DNA of 64,000 nt, taken from positions 1 to 64,000 of the forward strand of contig JBEQUE010000191.1 in the NCBI GenBank assembly GCA_040349255.1, written 5' to 3'. The notes below the pieces were generated by a model that was given only the letters and a program-made list of their open reading frames with translations, ran no database searches and was not told the origin of the DNA. The DNA is from DATMER01 sp040349255 (lineage in GTDB: Bacteria; Acidobacteriota; Thermoanaerobaculia; Multivoradales; UBA5704). Positions 1-8,199 of this stretch are shown piece after piece (the stretch's first letter is position 1; every line of letters begins with the position of its first letter). The position numbers and the translations under genes are program-made.

Positions 1-219
1 CGAGGCAACCTCATGGTGACAATCCGCCGCCACGGCGTCATCTGGAAAGCCGAGTTGCCCAGCGATCTCGGTGCGAGGTTGCTCGCCTGGCTCACCGAGC
101 GCCGCCAGTGGGCCGATTCCATGCCGGTTTTCAGCGGACCCCAGGGAGGGCAGCTTTCGCGGACGGCCCTCAACCAGATCCTCTTCCGCTACTGGCAACA
201 GTGGAGGACGCGCCGATGA
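1..219 (+). CDS. Tyrosine-recombinase fragment, 5' end outside window
   Basis: The frame is open at the window edge; its first ATG is at 13. The residues resemble the stretch of XerC/D-like tyrosine recombinases between the box I arginine and the HxxR box: a basic turn (RRHG), a helix with LPSDLG and LLAWL, then a loop with FSGPQGGQLSR and a helix ending in RYWQQW. The frame stops before any HxLRH box or catalytic tyrosine, so this piece cannot be an active recombinase alone. Its stop overlaps the next start as ATGA, so it is translationally coupled to the serine recombinase that follows. It may be a degenerate integrase that keeps a regulatory or coupling role, or simply a remnant. The family call is from pattern memory and is moderate at best. 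Confidence 0.45.
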   Translation, partial: RGNLMVTIRRHGVIWKAELPSDLGARLLAWLTERRQWADSMPVFSGPQGGQLSRTALNQILFRYWQQWRTRR

Positions 220-914
220 CGCTGTCCGTTGCTCTTTACGCGCGTACCTCGGCCGCCGATCTCGGCCGGGAGAGCGCCGAGCAGATCCTCGTCGGCCTGG
301 CCGCCTACGCGGCCGGGAGAGGCTGGGAAGTCGCGCTGGAGTGCGCGGACCAGGATCCCTTCCCCGAAGGGCAGAGAAAGGGTCTCAGGCGCCTCCTGGA
401 GGCCGTGCGAGCGAAAGCCGTGCGAGGTGTGGTCGTGCGCTCGCTGAGCCACCTTGCGCGCTCCCTGCGACACCTGAACGACCTCGGCTGCCTTCTGGCC
501 GTGCAGGACGTCGCCCTGATCGCCACGGAAGACGGCCTCGACACCACCGATCCAGGCGGAGCGATCCGCTGGCGGGACTGGCTGGAAATCTCCGGCCGTT
601 GTGATCGTGCGCTGCGCTCCGAGGCCGCGAAGCTCGCCCACCTGCGCACGCCGGGCCAACGCTGGGGTCGGCCCGCGGCAGTCGTCAATCCGCTGGAGCT
701 GCTGGCCTGGTGGGAAGGCCGGGGAGGCCGCCGGCCGCTCTCCTTGAGAGATATTGCGCGAAAGCTGAGCATTTCGGAAGCCACCGCTCGCAAGCGCCTC
801 CGCGCCCTCCGCGACGCCGGACAGGTGGACGACGCAGCCCGCGCCCGTGCGCTCGCTTCTAGGGGCGGCCTCCGCAAGGGTGGCCGGCCAAAGAAAATTT
901 CCCTCAAGGCGTAA
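216..914 (+). CDS. Small serine recombinase (resolvase/invertase type) with C-terminal HTH
   Basis: A 232-aa protein whose ATG at 216 overlaps the previous stop (ATGA); I prefer it to an upstream in-frame ATG because of this coupling and because the resolvase fold starts here. The N-terminus has the resolvase core VALYARTSAADLG, with the presumed nucleophile Ser in R-T-S, followed by the S-x-x-Q segment, and VVVRSLSHLAR matches the resolvase motif that is usually V-x-x-LDRLAR. The C-terminus (residues about 165-195) carries a helix-turn-helix, LSLRDIARKLSISEATARK, and ends in a basic GGRPKK tail. Such proteins catalyse strand exchange through a phosphoserine intermediate. It sits in a recombinase cassette beside a tRNA and probably serves the mobility of that element. 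The classic LDRL signature is modified, so activity is uncertain. Confidence 0.75.
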   Translation: MTLSVALYARTSAADLGRESAEQILVGLAAYAAGRGWEVALECADQDPFPEGQRKGLRRLLEAVRAKAVRGVVVRSLSHLARSLRHLNDLGCLLAVQDVALIATEDGLDTTDPGGAIRWRDWLEISGRCDRALRSEAAKLAHLRTPGQRWGRPAAVVNPLELLAWWEGRGGRRPLSLRDIARKLSISEATARKRLRALRDAGQVDDAARARALASRGGLRKGGRPKKISLKA

Positions 915-934
915 ACAGGGCGTAATTCTGTGCT

Positions 935-1111
935 ATGATTTCTCTTGCTGAGTGCCGGAAGATCTTGGGAGATGCAGGCCGCGGGCTCTCCGATGCCGAA
1001 GTTGACCGCCTCCGCCAGCAGCTCTACGGCCTCGCCGACATTGCCGTGTCGTGCTACCTGACGAAGAGGACCAAGCCCACCACCCCTTCAGCCAAGGAGC
1101 CTTCGGGATGA
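935..1111 (+). CDS. Small 58-aa protein coupled to the large recombinase
   Basis: ATG at 935 opens a 58-codon frame that ends in a TGA (1109-1111) overlapping the ATG of the large serine recombinase at 1108. It begins MISLAECRKILGD and contains a predicted helix (SDAEVDRLRQQLYGLADIA) and a basic tail. Small proteins with a K-x-L-G...E-(I/V)-x-x-(I/L)-R-x-x-L-Y-x-L-A-(E/D)-I pattern commonly precede recombinase-family genes in mobile elements; this match is from memory. It could be a recombination directionality factor or a regulator. No function is established. I see no Shine-Dalgarno sequence in front of its ATG, so the start is less certain than the frame. Confidence 0.55.
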   Translation: MISLAECRKILGDAGRGLSDAEVDRLRQQLYGLADIAVSCYLTKRTKPTTPSAKEPSG

Positions 1112-2630
1112 CCTCACTCCGGGCAATCATCTACTGTCGAGTCAGCAGCAAAGAGCAGACCTTCAATCTTTCCCTCCCCGTTCAGGAAGACCAGTGCCGA
1201 GCTTTCTGTAGCCTGAACGGCTGGGAGGTGGACCGGGTCTTTCTGGAGCGGGGCGAGTCCGCCAAGACGGCCGACCGGACAGAGCTTCAGGCCGCCTTGA
1301 CCTACCTGCGCGAGCAGAACAAGCGCAGCGAAAAGGTCCACGTCTTCGTGGTCACGAACGTGGACCGGTTTGCCCGCGACGCCTTCGATCACGCGATCGT
1401 CCGCCGGCACCTGGCCGGGCTCGGCGTCACCTTGCGGGCAGTGAGCCAGCCGATCGACGAGACGCCCGCCGGCAAGTTCATGGAAGGGATCTTCGCGGCC
1501 CTCTCGCAGCTCGACAACGAGGTTCGCGGCAGCAGGACGAAGGCCGGCATGCAGGAGGCCCTGCGTCGCGGCCAGTGGGTCTGGAGGCCGCCCCTGGGCT
1601 ACCTGCCGGACGGCAAGAGCATGCAGCTCGACCCCGAGAGAGCGCCGCTGGTGCGGCTCGGCTTCGAGCGCTTCGCCACGGGCCTCTACACCCGTGTGCA
1701 GGTCCTGGAGATCCTGATGGCCCAAGGCCTCCGCACGTTGCGGGGAGGCGAGCTGACGCCGCAGAAATGGGGAGAGATGCTCTCGAACCGGCTCTACATC
1801 GCCAGGATTTCCCAGCCCACCTGGGACATCGACACCGCCGGCAACTGGCCGCCCCTGGTGGACGAAGACACCTTCTGGCGCTGCCAAAGCCTCCTCCGCA
1901 CGGACGGCCTGGTCGTACCCAAGGAGCGCAACAATCCGGACTTTCCGCTCCGAGAGGCTTCCTGGCCTGCGCCCACTGCAGAACTCCTCTCACCGGCTCC
2001 TGGTCGAAAGGCAGGAATCGGCGCTACGCCTACTACCATTGCCCGCCGAAAGCCCACTGCCGCCGGACGAACATCCCGCGGCAAGAGCTGGAAGCCAAGT
2101 TCCTGGGCCTCCTGGAGCAGCTCCGTCCGCGCCCCGAGTTCCTGGCCCTCTTCCGTAGGATCGTCCTGGACGTCTGGAACACGAGGAAGCAGGACATCGA
2201 AGCCCAGAGGCTCGCCGCCGAGCGCAAGGTCGCCGAGTTGAAGCGCCGCAAGGATCAGCTCCTGGAAGCCTTCATCTACCAGAAGGCCATCGATCAGCAG
2301 ACCTACAAGGACCAGCAAGACAAGCTGAACGAAGCCCTCACCCTGGCCGAGATGGACCAACACGGCCAGAGGTCCGAGGAGTTGGACGTAGAAGCCGTGC
2401 TCGCCTTCGCCGAAAGAGTCTCCCTGAACGCCGGCAGGATGTGGCTGGAATCCAACCTGGAGCAGCGCCAGAGATTCCAGTCGCTCCTCTTCCCGGAAGG
2501 TCTGCAGGTCGAAATCGGCGAGGTTCGAACCGCTGTAAGTCCCTCATTCTTCAATGAGTTAGAGCGGTTTGTTCCCCTTGAGGAACGTTTGGTATCCCCA
2601 GCGGGATTCGAACCCGCGTCGCCGCCTTGA
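1108..2630 (+). pseudogene. Large serine recombinase (integrase type), frameshifted
   Basis: ATG at 1108 has an AAGGAG at 1094-1099. The first frame gives an N-terminal resolvase domain (AIIYCRVSSKEQ with the nucleophilic Ser; VVTNVDRFARD), then a recombinase domain (TKAGMQEALRRGQW, GYLPDG). Near 1951-1957 the coding frame shifts: the zinc-ribbon domain (LACAHC...YYHC), the coiled coil and the tail continue in the +2 frame to a TGA at 2628-2630. Removing two bases from the GAGAG tract restores NPDFPLRGFLACAHC, so the intact protein would be about 507 aa, within the size range of large serine integrases. The last residues (VSPAGFEPASPP) are read from the antisense of the tRNA-Glu 3' part. The shift could be an inactivating mutation or a sequencing error; I see no sign of programmed frameshifting. 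Confidence 0.75.
2590..2630. other. Candidate attachment site (att) in the tRNA-Glu 3' half
   Basis: The large recombinase reading frame crosses the tRNA 3' end and stops inside it, so 41 bp belong to both genes. Elements that integrate in the 3' part of a tRNA gene rebuild it with their own att copy, and their integrase frame often runs into it. The geometry (tRNA 3' end facing the recombinases) puts the element to the left, extending beyond position 1, and the NRPS locus on the opposite side. The other att copy should lie outside the window. The exact core is not determined. Confidence 0.5.
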
Positions 2631-2665
2631 AAGGGCAGTGTCCTAGGCCTCTAGACGATGGGGAC
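2590..2665 (-). tRNA. tRNA-Glu (anticodon UUC)
   Basis: A full cloverleaf can be folded on the minus strand. Acceptor 5' GTCCCCA pairs with TGGGGAT, followed by discriminator A and an encoded CCA. The anticodon loop CTTTCAA gives anticodon TTC (Glu). The T-loop GGTTCGAATCC is canonical and the D-arm (CGTCTAGAGGCCTAGG) is typical of tRNA-Glu. Length is 76 nt including CCA. It lies just downstream of the last NRPS gene on the same strand and faces the large recombinase frame, whose 3' end overlaps it. Confidence 0.95.
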
Positions 2666-2685
2666 TTGGAGGGTTGCTCGAATCT

Positions 2686-2738
2686 CCGCCCGGCGTCTCC
2701 CCGGGTTTGCATGCCAGCTCGAAGAGGCTGCCGGGCGG
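2686..2738 (-). terminator. Inverted repeat downstream of the last NRPS gene
   Basis: Perfect 9-bp arms CCGCCCGGC (2686-2694) and GCCGGGCGG (2730-2738) flank a 35-nt loop that holds further GC-rich self-complementarity. It lies between the NRPS stop at 2773 and the tRNA start at 2665. There is no clear U-tract, so termination is a guess; it could also be a processing or pausing structure. Confidence 0.3.
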
Positions 2739-2772
2739 AACGGGATCAAGAGACCCCGGTGTCGAACAGAAT

Positions 2773-5700
2773 CTAGGCTACCACATCCGGAGCGGCGGCT
2801 GGAAACCGGCCGATCGGCAGGTCCGGATGCTCCACCGCCAGCTCCAGCACTTCCCTCAGCCGGTCCTGGAGCGCTTCCATCCGCAGACGGTCGAAGAGGT
2901 CCACGGCGTAGAGGAGGTTCAGGGTCAGCCCTTCCGGCGTGTCCGTGCCGTAGAACGTGAAGTCGTACTTGCTGCCGACCTCCCCAACCCGGATCGGCTC
3001 CACGTCCAGGTCTCCCGGCAGAGCGCCTCCCATCGAGGGGAAGCTCAGCATGTTCAGGGTGCACTGGAAGATCGGGTTGTGGGTGGGCTCGCGCTTCAGA
3101 CCGAGCGCCGCCACCAGGGCCTCGAACGAGATCTCCTGGTGGGCGTAGGCGTCCAGCGCCGTGTGCCTCGCCCGCCGTAGCAGATCCCGGAAGGTCGGAT
3201 CGCCGGACAGGTAGATCCTCATCGGCAGCAGGTTCAGGAAAACGCCGATCATCCTCTCCGACTCCCCTCTCTCCCGGCCCGCGAGCGGCGAGCCGACGAC
3301 CAAGTCGTCCTGGCCCGTCCAGCTCCGGAGCACCAGCGCGAGGCCGGCCAGCACGACCATGTAGAGCGACGCCCCCTCCGAGGTGCCCAGCGTCTTGAGG
3401 GCGTCCGCCAGGCTCGCCGGCAGCCGCCGCAGGATCCAGGCGCCCTGGTGGCTCGACGACGCAGAGCGCGGACGGTCCAGCGGGAAGCTCCAGATGCGCG
3501 GCGCCCCTTCCAGGATCTCCCGCCACCAGTCCAGACGGGCCTCAAGGACCCCTCCCGCCAGTTGCTCGCGCTGCCAGGCGGCCAGATCCGGGTACTGGAG
3601 GGCCAGCTCCGGCAGCGGCGACGGCTCGCCCGCGGCGAAGGCGCCGTAGAGCGCCATCAGCTCGCTCACCAGCACGTTCATGGACCAGCCGTCCAGGACG
3701 ATGTGGTGGCAGTTCAGGATCAGGACGTGGTCGCCGTCTCCCAGGCGAACCAGTGCCGCGCGGAGGAGCGGGCCTCGGACGATGTCGAACGGGCGGAGCG
3801 CGTCCTCCCGGACCAGACGGATCGCCTCGGCCTCCCGGTCCGGAACGGCTTCGAGGTCGATTCCCGGCAGCCACCACGGGCCGGGCGGATCGATGAGCTG
3901 GACTCCCGCTCCATTTCTTTCCTCGAAGCGGGTGCGGAGGGTGTCGTGGCGGCGGATCACCTCCCGGAAGCAGCGCTCCAGGACGTCCGGGTCGAGCGGT
4001 CCGCGCAGCCTCAGCGGGTTGGCCACGTTGTAGGCGGTGTTGCCCGTGCGGCCGAAGTACCAGAAGCGCTCCTGGGCCAGCGAGAGCGGCGCCTCGGTGC
4101 GCCTCTCGCGTGAGGCTGTCACGGCCACGGCCGGCGCGGTCTCCCTGGCCAGCGCGGCGGTCAGGTCGCCGAGCGTCGGCTTCTCGAACAGGCGGCGCAG
4201 CGGCAGGTCGATGCCGAAGGCGGTGCGGATGCGTGAGACGAGCTGCGTGGCGAGCAGCGAGTGGCCGCCCAGGGTGAAGAAGTTGTCCTCCAGGCGGACC
4301 TCGTCGAGGCCTAGCACCTCCTGCCAGAGGCCGGCCATGGTCTTCTCCTCGGGCGTGCCCGGCGGCGTCCCCTCCTCCGCCGCCCGCGCCGGCTCGGGCT
4401 CGGGCAGGGCCGCGCGGTCCACCTTGCCGTTGGCCGTGACCGGCAGCGCGTCGAGCAGGACGAAGGAGGTCGGGACCATGTAGTCCGGCAGCTCGGACTG
4501 GAGATGCCGGCGCAACTCGGGCACGAGCCTCCGCGCCAGCCGGGTACGCAGCGGATCGTTGGCGAAGGCGCTCCACGGCAGGTCGGGTGACGGCGGCGGC
4601 GCGAAGGCCAAGCGCTGGTCGTCCGGGAACCGCGCCGGGGCGTCCCCGGCGTAGAAGATCGCGTCGTAGCGATAGCGGGTCAGCTCGTTGTCCCACCGGC
4701 CCTTCTTATGGAGGAGGTCGACGCGCAGGCCGAGGCGCTCCGCGAGAGTCTGGAAGAAGGCGGGATCGACGACGAGCTCCTCCTCGTCGGCCACGCGCCG
4801 GCGGACGCGGCGCCGGATCTCCTCCTCGGAGCGGCCCGGCGGCGCCTGGAAGCGCTCGATCGACTCGGCGAAGTCCCCCAGGAGCGGCAGGCTGCGGACG
4901 TCGCCCACGAACACGGCGCCGCCCGGCCGCAGGGTGCGGACCGCCCCCTGGAGGACGCTCACCAGGTAGTCGATGCCCGGGAAGTACTGGATAACCGAGT
5001 TGACGACCACGAGGTCAGCCGAACCGGGCTCGATGCCGCTCCAGTCGTCGGCCTCTCCCTGGCGCAGCGTCACCTGCGGCAGGCCGGCGAGCTGGCGGCG
5101 GATGCCCTCCAGGGCCACGCGCGAGAAGTCGATGCCCAGGTAGCTCTCGGTGTGCGGCGCCACCCGGAACAGGAGAAGGCCCGTGCCGCAGCCGATCTCC
5201 ACGACGCGGCGCGGATGGAGAGCCAGGATGCGATCGACCGTGCGCTCGACCCACTCGCGCATCTCGACCGCCGGGATCGGCTGGCCGGTGTAGCTGCTGT
5301 TCCAGCCCTCGATGTCGAAGGTCGCATCCTCCCGTTCACTCTTCGCGTAGGTCTCGTCGTAGAGGGTCTGCCACTCGGAGACGTGCTCGCCAGCCTCTCC
5401 CTGCTCTTCGGGATGGCCGACGATATAGGCCGCCAGGGCACCGTCCTTCAGGGTCACGACGGCCTCGCGCACCTCGGGATGGCGGAGCAGCGCGCTCTCG
5501 ATCTCGCCCAGCTCGATGCGGAAGCCGCGCAGCTTGACCTGGGTGTCCACGCGGCCCAGGAAGTCGAGGCTCCCGTCGGGCAGGAGGCGCACGAGGTCGC
5601 CGGTGCGATAGAGGCGCTCCCCCGGTTGTCCGGAGAAAGCGGAGAACGGGTCGGGGACGAAGCGCTCCGCGGTCAGGTCCGGCCGTCCCAGATAACCGCG

Positions 5701-8199
5701 GGCGAGTCCGGTGCCGCCCAGGAGCAGCTCGCCCGGGATGCCGATCGGGACCGGCCTCAGGAGCGCGTCCACGACGTGGGCGCGGGTGCCGCTGATCGGT
5801 CTCCCGATCACCGGGGCCCTCTCCGAGCCCGGCTCGATCTCCGCGCAGGTCGCGACGACGCTGCTCTCGGTCGGGCCGTAGTGGTTGACGAGCGCGAACG
5901 GCAGCGGCCGGCGCGGGGCCTGCTGGAGACGGTCGCCGCCGGTGAGGAGCGCGCGCAGCCGGAGGCCCGCGGGCGGCGGGACGGCCAGGACCTGCTCCGC
6001 GAGCGGGGTCGGCAGGAAGGAGAGGGTGATCCCCTCCTCCGCCATCCAGGCCAGGAGCCGCTCGGGCTCCAGACGCAGGTCGGCGTCCGGCACATGCAGG
6101 CTCGCGCCCGCGGCAAGATACGGCCAGATCTCCCAGACGCTGGCGTCGAAGGCTGGCGAGGCGACCAGGGTGGCCCGGTCCTCCCGCGTGACGCCGTAGG
6201 TCCTGAGGTGCCAGCGCACCAGACCGAGCAGGCCGCGGTGCGGGATCTGGACTCCCTTCGGGCGGCCGGTCGAGCCCGAGGTGTAGATGACGTAGGCGAG
6301 CCGGTCCGGGTCCGGAGGCAGCGGCCGGACGGGCCCGGCCTGGAACGGACGGTCCAGGTCGAGGACGCGGATCCCTGTCGGGATTGGAGACTCGCCCCGG
6401 ACCAGGAGCACCGGCATGCCGCTCTCCTGGATGACGAAGGCGAGGCGGTCCTCGGGCCATTCGGGGTCCATCGGCAGGTAGGCTCCGCCGGCCAGGAGGA
6501 CGGCGAGCGCGCCGGCGACCAGATCGGGCGAGCGCTCGACGCAGAGGCCGACCGGCACGTCCGGCCCCACCCCCAGGCTCCGCAGCTCGCCGGCGAGGCG
6601 GGCGGCGCGGTCGAGCAGGGGCTCCGGCGCGTTGGCGAGGACCATGGAGAGAAGGTCGGGGCCGGTCTCCTCCGCGGACGTATCGTTCCATTCGTGGAGG
6701 ACCTGGTGGCGCTCGGACTCCGGCAGCAGCGGCAGCTCGGAGAGGCGCAGGCCGGGGTCGGCCATCGCGGCGCGCAGCAAGGTCTCCAGGTGGACGACGA
6801 GGCGGCGGACCGTGGGGCCGTCGAACAGCTCGGTGCTGTAGGAGAGGTCGCCGACGTAGGCGTCGCCGATCTCCCAGAGGTGCAGCTCGAGGTCGAACTG
6901 CGAGGTGGTGACCTCGAACGGGATGCGGTCGAGCGCGATGCCCGGCAGCTCCATGCTGCCGACCGGCGCGTTCTGCATGGCGCAGACGGCCTGGAAGAGC
7001 GGCGTCACCGAGAGATGCCGCTCGGGCCGCAGCTCCATCACCAGGCGCTCGAAGGGGAGATCCTGGTGCGCGAACGCGCCCAGGGTGGAGCGTCGCGCGC
7101 GGGCGAGCAGCTCCTCGAAAGGAGGATCTCCGCGCAGGTCGCCGCGCATCACCAGGGTGTTGACGAAGAAGCCGATGAGCGGCTCGACCTCGGCGCGGTG
7201 GCGGTTGGCGATCGGCGAGCCCACGGTCAGGTCGTCCTGGCCGCTCAGCCGGCCCAGGAGCGCCTGGAACGCGGCCAGGAAGACCATGTAGGGCGTGGCC
7301 TCGTGCCGGCGCGCGAAGCGGGCCGCGTCGCGGCTGAAGCCGGGATCGAACGGCACCTGGAAGCGCGTGCCCAGGTAGGTCTGGCTGGCCGGCCGCGGCC
7401 GGTCCGTGGGCAGGTCGAGCGAGGCCGGCGCGCCCGTGAGCGCCTCGCGCCACCAGGCGATCTGCCGCTCCAGCTCCTCGCCCCTCAGCCAGCCGCGCTG
7501 CCAGACGGCGAAGTCCGCGTACTGGATGGGGAGAGACGGCAACAAGGGCGAAGGCCCGTCGGGATCAACCGAGCCTCCGTAGAGCGCGGTGATGTCCCGC
7601 ACCAGCACGCCCATCGACCAGCCGTCCGAGACGATGTGGTGCATGTCGAGCAGCAGCGCGCTCTCCCCGGCTCCGAAGCGCAGGAGGGCGGCGCGCAGGA
7701 GCGGCCCGGTCTCCAGATTGAACGGCCGCTCGACCTCGTCCTGCGCGAGGCGGCGCATCTCCGAGTCGCGCCCTGCTTCGGAGAGGCCGGAGAGATCGAC
7801 CGCCGGCAGGGTCCACGGTGCGGGCGGCGATACGATCTGCACCGGCTGGCCGTCGCGCTCGGCGAAGGTGGTGCGCAGGGTGTCGTGGCGGCGGACCAGC
7901 TCGCCCAGCACGCGCTCCAGGTGCGCGGGCGAGAGCGCGCCCGAGATGCGCAGCAGGAGCGGCATGTTGAAGACCGTCACACCCGGCGCGAGGCGGTCGA
8001 GGAACCACAGGCGCTCCTGGGCGAAGGAGGCCGGCACGGGCGCGCCGTCCGGATAGGCCTCCGGCGAGCGGCGCGGGATGCGCTCCGCCACGACCTCGTC
8101 GCGCGGTTGCTGCTCCTTGCGCTTCCGGAGCTGTTCGAACAGGGCCGCCCGCTGCTCGCGGGTGAGACCGGCGAGGCGGTCCTGGGGGGCTTCACTCAT
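2773..8199 (-). CDS. NRPS, C-A(N-methyltransferase)-PCP-C, terminal subunit
   Basis: 1808 aa. Order: short N-terminal docking-like segment; C (HHIVSDGWS near residue 192); A (YTSGSTGRPKG near 640; FDASVWEIW); an N-methyltransferase inserted between a8 and a9 (SEWQTLYDETY, WNSSYTGQPIP, VVEIGCGTGLL near 1000); a9-a10 with NGKVDR; PCP (LGGHSLLAT near 1310); then a second C with intact HHIVLDGWS near 1500. The eye-read code DAWFLGHVVK is one residue from the classic Leu code DAWFLGNVVK, so N-methyl-leucine is predicted. The protein ends with this C domain; there is no TE or reductase. Terminal C domains can release chains by cyclisation or by condensation with a free acceptor. The start overlaps the previous gene's stop as ATGAGTGA, with a purine-rich SD just upstream. 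It is the last gene of the operon. Confidence 0.95.
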   Translation of the reverse strand: MSEAPQDRLAGLTREQRAALFEQLRKRKEQQPRDEVVAERIPRRSPEAYPDGAPVPASFAQERLWFLDRLAPGVTVFNMPLLLRISGALSPAHLERVLGELVRRHDTLRTTFAERDGQPVQIVSPPAPWTLPAVDLSGLSEAGRDSEMRRLAQDEVERPFNLETGPLLRAALLRFGAGESALLLDMHHIVSDGWSMGVLVRDITALYGGSVDPDGPSPLLPSLPIQYADFAVWQRGWLRGEELERQIAWWREALTGAPASLDLPTDRPRPASQTYLGTRFQVPFDPGFSRDAARFARRHEATPYMVFLAAFQALLGRLSGQDDLTVGSPIANRHRAEVEPLIGFFVNTLVMRGDLRGDPPFEELLARARRSTLGAFAHQDLPFERLVMELRPERHLSVTPLFQAVCAMQNAPVGSMELPGIALDRIPFEVTTSQFDLELHLWEIGDAYVGDLSYSTELFDGPTVRRLVVHLETLLRAAMADPGLRLSELPLLPESERHQVLHEWNDTSAEETGPDLLSMVLANAPEPLLDRAARLAGELRSLGVGPDVPVGLCVERSPDLVAGALAVLLAGGAYLPMDPEWPEDRLAFVIQESGMPVLLVRGESPIPTGIRVLDLDRPFQAGPVRPLPPDPDRLAYVIYTSGSTGRPKGVQIPHRGLLGLVRWHLRTYGVTREDRATLVASPAFDASVWEIWPYLAAGASLHVPDADLRLEPERLLAWMAEEGITLSFLPTPLAEQVLAVPPPAGLRLRALLTGGDRLQQAPRRPLPFALVNHYGPTESSVVATCAEIEPGSERAPVIGRPISGTRAHVVDALLRPVPIGIPGELLLGGTGLARGYLGRPDLTAERFVPDPFSAFSGQPGERLYRTGDLVRLLPDGSLDFLGRVDTQVKLRGFRIELGEIESALLRHPEVREAVVTLKDGALAAYIVGHPEEQGEAGEHVSEWQTLYDETYAKSEREDATFDIEGWNSSYTGQPIPAVEMREWVERTVDRILALHPRRVVEIGCGTGLLLFRVAPHTESYLGIDFSRVALEGIRRQLAGLPQVTLRQGEADDWSGIEPGSADLVVVNSVIQYFPGIDYLVSVLQGAVRTLRPGGAVFVGDVRSLPLLGDFAESIERFQAPPGRSEEEIRRRVRRRVADEEELVVDPAFFQTLAERLGLRVDLLHKKGRWDNELTRYRYDAIFYAGDAPARFPDDQRLAFAPPPSPDLPWSAFANDPLRTRLARRLVPELRRHLQSELPDYMVPTSFVLLDALPVTANGKVDRAALPEPEPARAAEEGTPPGTPEEKTMAGLWQEVLGLDEVRLEDNFFTLGGHSLLATQLVSRIRTAFGIDLPLRRLFEKPTLGDLTAALARETAPAVAVTASRERRTEAPLSLAQERFWYFGRTGNTAYNVANPLRLRGPLDPDVLERCFREVIRRHDTLRTRFEERNGAGVQLIDPPGPWWLPGIDLEAVPDREAEAIRLVREDALRPFDIVRGPLLRAALVRLGDGDHVLILNCHHIVLDGWSMNVLVSELMALYGAFAAGEPSPLPELALQYPDLAAWQREQLAGGVLEARLDWWREILEGAPRIWSFPLDRPRSASSSHQGAWILRRLPASLADALKTLGTSEGASLYMVVLAGLALVLRSWTGQDDLVVGSPLAGRERGESERMIGVFLNLLPMRIYLSGDPTFRDLLRRARHTALDAYAHQEISFEALVAALGLKREPTHNPIFQCTLNMLSFPSMGGALPGDLDVEPIRVGEVGSKYDFTFYGTDTPEGLTLNLLYAVDLFDRLRMEALQDRLREVLELAVEHPDLPIGRFPAAAPDVVA

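Noticed and set aside
1948..1960. Programmed ribosomal frameshift in the recombinase
   Set aside because: No slippery heptamer or downstream pseudoknot is evident; a GA dinucleotide gain explains it simply.
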